From Promethearchaeota archaeon (lineage in GTDB: Archaea; Asgardarchaeota; Lokiarchaeia; Sigyniarchaeales; SOKP01): a stretch of 64,000 nucleotides of DNA. The notes beneath the pieces are model-generated. The model ran no database searches, was not told the DNA's origin, and saw only the letters and a list, made by a program, of their open reading frames with translations. Shown in pieces: positions 18,364-25,052 of this stretch (positions are counted from its first letter, which is position 1; each line of letters opens with the position of its first letter). Made by a program: the position numbers and the translations under genes. The stretch lies in assembly GCA_019894975.1 (NCBI GenBank), contig JAGXNO010000001.1:151278-215277 (forward strand), written 5' to 3'.

Positions 18364-19335
18364 TCACTTTTTAATAGTATCTATAATTTGTGCTAAAAGG
18401 GCTGAAATTTGGATCTGTTCATTTGCACCTTGGCTTATCCTATAATCTATCTCTCCAATAAAAGACCTTAAAGAAGGCAGTTTATTTGGATCAATATCTA
18501 TATTTGATAATTCTTCAATTAACTGTCTAATAAAACTGCGACTGTCAAGGGTTTCTATTGAATCAAGAATTTCTTTTGATTTCGTGAAATCTTTATTCTT
18601 CAAAGCATTTACTAAATCCTCTAAAGTCTTCTCACCCAAGAATCCCGAAATCTTCAAAATCTCATTTAAATCTAAATTATCCACCAGTTCCAAAGCAACA
18701 GCCATCTGAAGAGTATTAATAGCTTTTCTCAAATCTCCCCCTGAAATAAAAAATAATAATTCATAAAATTTCTTTGATTGGTCCTTTGGTATTTCCAATT
18801 TTTCTTTAACAACAATATATTTCAATCTTTCTACAATCTTTTCCCTAGGTAAATTTACAAATCTAAATACAGCACATCGAGATATTATTGGATCTATAAT
18901 TCGATTTATATAATTACAGAGTAAGATGAATTTTACATTAGTTGATGCTTTTTCTATGATTCTTCTGAGTGCTTGCTGAACTTGACCGGGAATATTATCT
19001 GCCTCATCCAGAATAACAAACTTTAAGGAACCATCTTTTAAAATATTCTGACCAACAAAATTTTTTAAAACATTTCTTACAAAATCCATTCTTACAGTAT
19101 CGGAAGCGTTTACTTCTAAGAGATTAGTCCTAAGTTCCTCCTTTTTGAGAAAATTCTTTACAATTATTAAAGCAGTGCTCGTTTTTCCAGTCCCTGCTGG
19201 GCCTGTAAAAATCATATGAGGCATATCAGGATTCTTGATAAATTCCTTGATATTATTGATAGCAATATTTTGACTTATAATATCACTAAAGGTTTTTGGC
19301 CGATATTTCTCCACCCAGGGGATTTCTATACTCAT
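18364..19335 (-). CDS. rfcS: replication factor C small subunit
   Basis: 323-residue canonical archaeal RFC small subunit and PCNA-loader ATPase. It shows the N-terminal WVEKYRPKTF, Walker A GPAGTGKT (residues 45-52), NASDTV, Walker B VILDEADN, sensor-1 ILLCNY and the arginine-finger SRC (IIDPIISRCAVFRF). Length matches the family (about 315-330). It is the catalytic partner of the two RFC genes downstream, and 23 bp separate it from the upstream acetyltransferase stop. The assignment is secure. Confidence 0.96.
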   Translation of the reverse strand: MSIEIPWVEKYRPKTFSDIISQNIAINNIKEFIKNPDMPHMIFTGPAGTGKTSTALIIVKNFLKKEELRTNLLEVNASDTVRMDFVRNVLKNFVGQNILKDGSLKFVILDEADNIPGQVQQALRRIIEKASTNVKFILLCNYINRIIDPIISRCAVFRFVNLPREKIVERLKYIVVKEKLEIPKDQSKKFYELLFFISGGDLRKAINTLQMAVALELVDNLDLNEILKISGFLGEKTLEDLVNALKNKDFTKSKEILDSIETLDSRSFIRQLIEELSNIDIDPNKLPSLRSFIGEIDYRISQGANEQIQISALLAQIIDTIKK

Positions 19336-19358
19336 TTTTCTATGTAAAAGTTATACTT

Positions 19359-19823
19359 TTAGCTCTCGGGTCTTAAATCTAATTCTAACACTTCATAGAC
19401 TTTTTTAAATTTCATCTTTTCATACAAATTTAAGGCTTCCATAGCTTTTTCTTTTATATTCACTTTTACTTTTTCCACCTTGATTTTTTTTAGATGTTCC
19501 ATAGCTTTTTCTAATAAAAGATGTCCAGTACCCCTGCTTCGATACTTTTCTTTCAAAAAAAATTGCCTAATATATCCCTCAGATGATCCTAAGGGGTCAA
19601 TGCGAAGTTCAGCTACTATCATTCCTACTACGGAATTATTATCTTCATCAATAGCTATAAGTATCCCATGACGTTGAAGAGGATCAAAAAGCCGACGTCT
19701 AATACCCCAATCAAATCGTTTAGGATCAAATTTTTGCCCTAACCCTTCTACTAACTGTTTAGTCAAATCCTGCAAATCCTCAATTTGCTCCGGATTGGCT
19801 ATTTCTACGCGAATTGAACTCAT
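19359..19823 (-). CDS. GNAT family N-acetyltransferase
   Basis: 154-residue GNAT-fold acyltransferase. The acetyl-CoA motif A is visible: IRQFFLKEKYRSRGTGHLLLEKAMEHL, with R-x-x-G-x-G/T-x-x-L. A beta-bulge strand comes earlier (VVGMIVAELRI), and the C-terminal strand-helix LNLYEKMKFKKVYEVLELDL follows. The substrate is unknown: protein N-termini, polyamines or aminoglycoside-type amines are all possible. It is the first gene of the clamp-loader operon, so co-expression with replication factors is likely, though a functional link is not shown. Confidence 0.88.
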   Translation of the reverse strand: MSSIRVEIANPEQIEDLQDLTKQLVEGLGQKFDPKRFDWGIRRRLFDPLQRHGILIAIDEDNNSVVGMIVAELRIDPLGSSEGYIRQFFLKEKYRSRGTGHLLLEKAMEHLKKIKVEKVKVNIKEKAMEALNLYEKMKFKKVYEVLELDLRPES

Positions 19824-19996
19824 ATTTCATCATCGTATGCTTTGTTATTACCATAATTATTGCAATTTTAAAATTTAAATTTTCTTAACTCAAATTTAAT
19901 AAAACTACAAATGAGGTGTTTATTAATACAGCTTTTAATTAAAACAATAGCATTTTAAAAAAATTAAAATAAATTTTGCGTTAGTGAAGAATACTT

Positions 19997-20284
19997 TTAA
20001 AAATGACGAGCAGACGTCCCATCCCAGACTTTTACAGTTTCATTTACCCATCCACATTTAGGACATTTGTCTGTAAGTTCCCAGCTCTCAAGAGCGGGGT
20101 GTATACGACAATATAAACCTCCACAGTTAGAACACACTAGAAATTTAGCTCCACATCCCGCACACATTTTCAACTGACCTTGCTCCACAAACGGAAAAGC
20201 TCTCCGCATCCATTCGTCATGAGCAAGAGAAAATTGGTCTTTTCCACAAACAATACAATGAACTCCATCTTCTTGAAGAGCCAT
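19997..20284 (-). CDS. zinc-ribbon protein
   Basis: 95-residue small protein with four Cys pairs or near-pairs: CIVCG (residues about 10-14), CAGCG (about 41-45), CSNCGGLYCRIHP (about 52-64) and CPKCGW (about 75-80). It probably binds two or more zinc ions. There is no enzymatic motif, and such proteins are common in Asgard genomes. It may bind nucleic acid or act as an adaptor. It sits about 170 bp upstream of the GNAT/RFC operon on the same strand and could be an independent unit. Function unknown. Confidence 0.8.
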   Translation of the reverse strand: MALQEDGVHCIVCGKDQFSLAHDEWMRRAFPFVEQGQLKMCAGCGAKFLVCSNCGGLYCRIHPALESWELTDKCPKCGWVNETVKVWDGTSARHF

Positions 20285-20641
20285 ATTATCACACTATATT
20301 TAATAATAATTGAATAAAAGTCTATATCTTTAGAATTTTATACGTTTTTTTTATAATAATAATAAAATACTGAATTAAAAATTAAACGATTTCGAAAAGG
20401 GAATTATAACGAACTTCTATAAATTCTCATTTTTTTTTAAGATATTATGTAAAATCAAGAAATGGGAAAAAAGTGGGAATATTGTGAAATGTATCAATAA
20501 CATGTTTTCCCACAATATTTTGATGTGAACTAAAATTATATTTTCATTACCCGTCAAACCGAAGATTTAAATTAATACTTTCAGTGATATAAAACATAGA
20601 ATAAGTTAATCAAAAATTAAATTTTAAATTTACATTCAAAT

Positions 20642-20770
20642 CCATTACACTCGAATTACGATATTATCTTTGAAGGGAGAGTTAAAAACGGCGTACTTAA
20701 GAGAAGTATATCTGTAGAAATCCGCGACAAAATCAATAACTTAGAAGATACTGGCTTATCTAAGGAATAA
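20642..20770 (+). pseudogene. possible transposase-like relic
   Basis: An open stretch reads ...SNYDIIFEGRVKNGVLKRSI, then SVEIRDKINNLEDTGLSKE and a TAA at 20768-20770. The second half looks like the first helices of a transposase HTH ('S.E.RDKI..L...GLS..E'). No start codon and no continuation is found. Weak evidence; it may be chance. Confidence 0.2.
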
Positions 20771-20942
20771 TTAAGAATTATTAAATATATTAAGAAGATC
20801 ATCGAAATTATCAAACTAATATTTAAAAAAATGAATTTTATAATCTTTGGCCAAATTGGTTTAATTGTTGTTCTTTTACGCGCATTTTTTTATCAATTCT
20901 GTTTTTTAATATCCATTTCCATATTGAAAAACGTAGAATCGC

Positions 20943-20967
20943 CTCCTAGAAGTTATACTTCTAGGAG
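20943..20967. repeat. perfect 11-bp inverted repeat (hairpin)
   Basis: CTCCTAGAAGT (20943-20953) and its exact complement ACTTCTAGGAG (20957-20967) flank a 3-nt TAT loop. It is followed on the plus strand by a T-rich stretch (TTCTATTTTTT). In DNA of this base composition an 11-bp perfect stem is unlikely by chance. It could be a terminator, a protein-binding palindrome or a transposon end. No plus-strand gene precedes it closely. Confidence 0.7.
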
Positions 20968-21269
20968 AATTCTATTTTTTCCAGAGTATTCTTTATTCAA
21001 TATCTCGACAAGTGGGAATAATGTGGGTGCGAGTCACAATTTTTTAATATCTTGAAATGTAGAAAAAATCAATTTTCTTGCGATATCTTGATATGTAGGA
21101 AAAATTGGTCTTCATAGACTCTTAAAAAGAAAACTTAAATAAAGATTTTCTTGTTATTAATTACCCTAAATATAGATATATAAAAGAAGTAAAGTTAAGT
21201 AATATTTTACTTCAAAATAAAACCAAAATTTATAAAAACAAATAATTAAGCAAACCAAGTGTAAAAAAT

Positions 21270-23048
21270 ATGGAACTTGAAAAGAAAAATTTAGCTATTA
21301 TAATATTGTCAGTTGTACTTGTCGCTTCTGGAGTAGGTAATGTTATTCTCGCGATTACCAGTGGATTAATAGTTGAACCTGATCGTCGAAACACTATAAT
21401 TGTAGGCGCCGGATCAAATCTAGCAGCAATAGATCCTCTCGATACATGGGATGTTCCTTCAAACGTTGCCGAACATCAAGTTGCTGAAGGATTGGTTGAC
21501 TATGACTATACAGATCATCCTAATTATAGGATAGTACCAAAACTCGCTGAATCTTGGATATGGAATGGTCCTCAAGAAATTTCATTTAAAATAAGAGAAA
21601 ATGTATATTTCCATGACGGCAATCTCCTTACTGCTAATGATGTAAAATGGAATTTTGACAGACTTATGTACTTCATCAATTGGACTGGAGATCTTGTTGC
21701 AAATGATACCTCATGGGAAGCGTTTCCATCAGCATTATACTTCTTCTCTGATGGTAGTCCAATTTTAAACAGAACTGAAGTATCAAGTGATTACAACTTT
21801 ACTGTTTATTTAAACAAACCTTTTGGTGCATTTTTAGACTTGATGACATTTTCTGCGACTTATATTTTATCTCCAGCATCTACACCAAGATATAGATATC
21901 TTGATATGACTTCTGAGAAAATAGTTGGTACTGGACCCTTTCAATTTATCCGCTTTAAATATGATGTTGATGTTAGATTTGAAAGATGGGATAGATACTG
22001 GGCAACTGGACCATGGGCAGAACTCCTAGTATTTAAAATACTTGAAGATGATACAGCAAGGATGACTGCTGGGTTGGCAGAGCAATTTGATTATATAGGA
22101 GGAGTACCAAAATCCTTTATTCCGAGTTATATCTCTGATCCAGATTTACATGTACAGGATGTTGGTGAAGATCTCTGTTATTTCTATTTAGAAATATATT
22201 GTGGTCCTCCCGAAGGGGAATCTCCTATTGTTGGTGGACAAGTTAATCAAAAAAATCCAGCAGAATTCAGAAAGGCTCTTGCTTTAGTGATAAACTACAC
22301 CTATATTCTTGAAGAAATACAAAATGGATATGCGTTTACCGGCTGTCCAGCTGTCCCACGAGCAATGCCGGGATACAATAGTTCACTTGAAGGTAAAATG
22401 GCAAGTGACAACCCATTTGGTGGAACATATGAGAGCAGTATCAAAAAGGCTAGAGAAATAATGATGTCCTTATATCCTACTAACACTTCAGGCCTTGATC
22501 CAAATTATCCTGGTACTACTGAATCTGGTTGGTCGAGTTTATCAATTGATACATTAGAAGTTAATCAACATTTTGGAGATCTCACAAATCTAAGATTAAA
22601 TCAATTAATGACGGCTAACTTTGATCTAATTGGAATAGATATTGATATAACTACAAGAACCTGGGGAGAATATTTAGATACTGGTGAGCATACTCCTTGG
22701 GAAATGGATCTTGGATATATAGGTTGGTGTCCTGATTATCTTGATGCTTTTAATATGCTTGATCCACTATTCAATAATCTTTCGGGATCATGCTTTTCTC
22801 GAATCAGTGATCCTGATTTAATAACGATGTTAGAAACAGCATCAGCATTGACTAACTCCACGGAAAGACAAGAAGTTTATATGGATATTCAATCTTATAT
22901 CTATGATATCACCAGAACTACTCCCGCATCTTATACTCACATACCTGGTTGGGTGTTCTTAATACAACAAGTTCACAAAACCGATTTGAAGGGTGTTGGA
23001 TATAATGTTATGGCTATGCTAGATTGCTGGAATTGGTATAAGGAATAG
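21270..23048 (+). CDS. ABC transporter substrate-binding protein, family 5 (peptide type)
   Basis: 592-residue extracytoplasmic solute-binding protein of the Opp/Dpp type. The N-terminus is a signal anchor (residues about 7-31, hydrophobic after MELEKKN). Family landmarks: DPLDTWDVPSNVAEHQVAEGLVDYD, ESWIWNGPQEISFKIRENVYFHDG, LTANDVKWNFDRLM and, near the C-terminus, LGYIGWCPDYLDAFN. Many N-x-S/T sites suggest a glycosylated surface protein. It would deliver peptides to a membrane permease, but no permease or ATPase gene is adjacent, so it is an orphan here. A U-rich terminator follows. Confidence 0.9.
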   Translation: MELEKKNLAIIILSVVLVASGVGNVILAITSGLIVEPDRRNTIIVGAGSNLAAIDPLDTWDVPSNVAEHQVAEGLVDYDYTDHPNYRIVPKLAESWIWNGPQEISFKIRENVYFHDGNLLTANDVKWNFDRLMYFINWTGDLVANDTSWEAFPSALYFFSDGSPILNRTEVSSDYNFTVYLNKPFGAFLDLMTFSATYILSPASTPRYRYLDMTSEKIVGTGPFQFIRFKYDVDVRFERWDRYWATGPWAELLVFKILEDDTARMTAGLAEQFDYIGGVPKSFIPSYISDPDLHVQDVGEDLCYFYLEIYCGPPEGESPIVGGQVNQKNPAEFRKALALVINYTYILEEIQNGYAFTGCPAVPRAMPGYNSSLEGKMASDNPFGGTYESSIKKAREIMMSLYPTNTSGLDPNYPGTTESGWSSLSIDTLEVNQHFGDLTNLRLNQLMTANFDLIGIDIDITTRTWGEYLDTGEHTPWEMDLGYIGWCPDYLDAFNMLDPLFNNLSGSCFSRISDPDLITMLETASALTNSTERQEVYMDIQSYIYDITRTTPASYTHIPGWVFLIQQVHKTDLKGVGYNVMAMLDCWNWYKE

Positions 23049-23082
23049 AAATCCTGAGTCTAATTAAAATAAAAATCTAAAA

Positions 23083-23111
23083 TAAAAATTTTCTTTTTTT
23101 TTTATCTTTTA
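23083..23111 (+). terminator. U-rich terminator after the peptide-binding protein
   Basis: About 40 bp after the stop codon the plus strand runs AAAAATTTTC, then ten T, then ATCTTTT. An A/T-rich stretch ending in a long T-run is the usual archaeal terminator form. Confidence 0.45.
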
Positions 23112-23141
23112 ACTCTTAAATTGAAAAGAGTTTTATTTCAA

Positions 23142-23213
23142 CTAGGATTTAGTATATTCTTTTATCGCTCTTACAATATCTGCTTTTCGATAAGAAGAGA
23201 GGAATTTTATATT
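23142..23213 (-). other. out-of-frame SAP-like tail of the gelsolin-domain gene
   Basis: Directly after the TAA that ends the gene at 23212, the +1 frame (skipping T at 23214) reads NIKFLSSYRKADIVRAIKEY and then TKS, with a TAG at 23144-23142. Joined to the in-frame end (YSTWTVKQLKQYCREK) it completes a normal SAP/Rho-N-like helix-extended loop-helix motif. One extra base therefore separates the two halves. Confidence 0.7.
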
Positions 23214-24072
23214 ATTTTTCACGACAATATTGTTTTAATTGTTTTACAGTCCATGTACTATACTCTACTTGACTGTTCTCTTTTTTTGGTTTAACAACAG
23301 GTAAGTCTTCTTCTAGAATTTCTATAGCTTCAATTTCTTTATGTTTAAGATCTAAATAAATTCGGAGTTTCTGCCCATCAAGTTCAATTATTTGCTTTGG
23401 AAGATTAGAAATCAATTCCCATTCCTTTACTTCCACACTTTTATCAAAAATTTCTGCTTTCTTTGTAATTTGACCATAGAGAACATTATTTCCTATAAGT
23501 ATACTCGTGCGTTTGAAATTTTCGGGGATTCTTTCTTTTAAAACTCGGTCAAGTATATTTCTTGAGCTTTGATTCTTTTTTAAATCCCGAAAAGACGGAG
23601 AAATTTCAGGTTTTTTACTCAAATCTCTAACTTTTTCTATTTTATTTTCTTCGTACTTATCTTTCCACTCAAAATTAGACGAATTATTTTTTATTTCTAA
23701 ATCGTTTGGGATGTTGGAATTAACCACAAAAGGCATTTCTTTAAATCCAAAAGCACTGAGAAAATCCTCAGGTTCATCTCCTTGGTCTACTGAAATAATT
23801 TTGCATCGATGAAAATTAGATGAAACTATCAATCTCCTTTGCAAATCTGAGGCTACTCGAGACGCTATGAATTTTTTTCTGACTGAAGATGATATCCCTT
23901 TCCAGATATAAATCCTTCTAAGCGCTTCTTTAATTATTACCACTACTTGTAGGGGATTTAATATTATATTTCCATTGTTCTGTCTGAATGCCTCTTCTGT
24001 AATATTTATTTTATCCTCCTCACCATTATCTTTAACCTCAAATAGCATAAAATCTGTATAAGTCTCTAACAT
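23212..24072 (-). CDS. gelsolin-like domain protein, 3' end frameshifted
   Basis: 286 residues as read. Residues about 40-110 resemble a single gelsolin/ADF-superfamily repeat: the pattern IYIWKGISSSVRKKFIASRVASDL..., then KIISVDQGDEPEDFLSAFGF matches the 'WkG..s...k..A...A..l....v..v.qG.E...F...f' signature. Such domains bind actin in eukaryotes and in Asgard archaea. A long polar linker follows (about 125-190), then a beta-rich segment. The C-terminal residues YSTWTVKQLKQYCREK begin a SAP-like motif that is cut by TAA; the missing half lies in the +1 frame down to 23142. The intact ancestral product would be about 309 residues. It may link a cytoskeleton-type domain to nucleic-acid binding. 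Domain calls are by eye. Confidence 0.68.
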   Translation of the reverse strand: MLETYTDFMLFEVKDNGEEDKINITEEAFRQNNGNIILNPLQVVVIIKEALRRIYIWKGISSSVRKKFIASRVASDLQRRLIVSSNFHRCKIISVDQGDEPEDFLSAFGFKEMPFVVNSNIPNDLEIKNNSSNFEWKDKYEENKIEKVRDLSKKPEISPSFRDLKKNQSSRNILDRVLKERIPENFKRTSILIGNNVLYGQITKKAEIFDKSVEVKEWELISNLPKQIIELDGQKLRIYLDLKHKEIEAIEILEEDLPVVKPKKENSQVEYSTWTVKQLKQYCREK

Positions 24073-24193
24073 TTTAATTCTATATGTATGTAGTTCTTTC
24101 GTGATTTAATTAAATAGAGAGAAAATAAAAGGATAGAGAGTAGTAAATTATTATAAATTAAAAAGAAGTAAAATAATAGTTAATTTTTTTTTT

Positions 24194-24529
24194 TTACATT
24201 TCCAATTTTTTTGCTTTTGCATTCCCAGATACTTCGGGATTTACTTTTTCTAATTCACCAATTAATTGGAATGTCTTATCATCATTTAATGCTTCACTAA
24301 ATTTAATGAGAAATTCTTTACTCCCAACAAACAGACCTTTTCTCTTTAATGGCTTGCCATCCTCTTTAAGAGGGTTTATCTCTAAGAAAAGAAGTGCTGG
24401 TCTTGTTTTTGTAGCGGGAACTTTGACAACGTTCACACCATCAACGGGAGTTTCCATTTTTTCCCAATCAGCAGCATTTTTTAAATGAGCTTTTAATTGT
24501 TCTTCTATGCTTGACATAATATGTAACAT
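24194..24529 (-). CDS. conserved-looking hypothetical protein
   Basis: 111 residues, soluble, with no motif recognised. The sequence alternates helix (SSIEEQLKAHLKNAADWEKM) with a beta-rich middle (VDGVNVVKVPATKTRPALLFLEINP, then GLFVGSKEFLIKFSEAL) and a basic tail, so it looks like a small alpha/beta domain. The ATG at 24529 has AGGTG upstream with 4-nt spacing; a second ATG at 24517 is possible. It lies upstream of the gelsolin-like gene on the same strand, about 120 bp away, and could be co-transcribed. Function unknown. Confidence 0.65.
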   Translation of the reverse strand: MLHIMSSIEEQLKAHLKNAADWEKMETPVDGVNVVKVPATKTRPALLFLEINPLKEDGKPLKRKGLFVGSKEFLIKFSEALNDDKTFQLIGELEKVNPEVSGNAKAKKLEM

Positions 24530-24780
24530 GTAACACCTATGTCTTATAAATTTTAGTAAAAATAATATGAGTCACTTTTTTGAAATAAACTGTGATATCA
24601 AAACAGTCTAAAATTCTTGAAATTTTTGTCTATTAAAAGTAATATTCTATGTTATACCTTGAATTATATAATAAAGAAAAATTATTTATTCTGTCGGATT
24701 TCTTGGGGTCAACTTCCACTAAATCTTTAAATATATCACTCTCGTATATATCTGTATTAATTAAAACTAAAAAATTTAAG

Positions 24781-25011
24781 GTGATTTTTATAAAATTAAT
24801 TTCTGTTAATCTTCCTGAATCTTATCTGAAAGTTTTGGAGGTCCTCGTCGCTGAGGGCAAATTCCCGAATAGGAGTGAAGCAATTCGAGTTTCAATTAGA
24901 GATTTAATCAAAACTGAATATTTAATTGAAGAATCAATTGAGAGAAATACTCGTCATCCCATTTTAGAGCCTGAAATTGTAAATAAAGTAGAAGAAAAAT
25001 TATTTACATAA
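24781..25011 (+). CDS. ribbon-helix-helix (CopG-type) transcription regulator
   Basis: About 76 residues. The archaeal RHH pattern is clear: KLISVNLPESYLKVLEVLVA (beta strand and helix 1), then EGKFPNRSEAIRVSIRDLIK (turn and helix 2). It is a predicted dimeric DNA-binding repressor. The frame is open further upstream, but the protein family starts at (M)KLISVNLP. In frame this position has ATA (24790-24792), preceded by GGTGAT at 24780-24785, a Shine-Dalgarno form used by several genes here. The nearest standard start is the GTG at 24781, lying inside that GGTGAT. I list the GTG; ATA initiation is the alternative. Confidence 0.82.
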   Translation: MIFIKLISVNLPESYLKVLEVLVAEGKFPNRSEAIRVSIRDLIKTEYLIEESIERNTRHPILEPEIVNKVEEKLFT

Positions 25012-25052
25012 AAAGAGATTCATAATTCCTGATAATATAATTTATTTCCTTC

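Larger units (their letters stand above)
20285..21269. other. gene-poor region with relic ORF, hairpin and short repeats
   Basis: About 985 bp with no convincing intact gene. It holds a degraded ORF at 20642-20770 and a perfect hairpin at 20943-20967. An inverted pair AATATTGTG/CACAATATT lies at 20478-20486 and 20511-20519. A 23-bp imperfect direct repeat occurs at 21047-21069 and 21083-21105 (period 36). The phrase AGTGGGAATA is found near both 20472 and 21010. This mixture is what decayed mobile DNA often leaves. A leader and promoter for the gene at 21270 should lie in the last 150 bp. Confidence 0.5.

Noticed and set aside
20831-21055. 74-codon plus-strand ORF
   Set aside because: It runs through the perfect hairpin and the repeat region and has no protein-like pattern.
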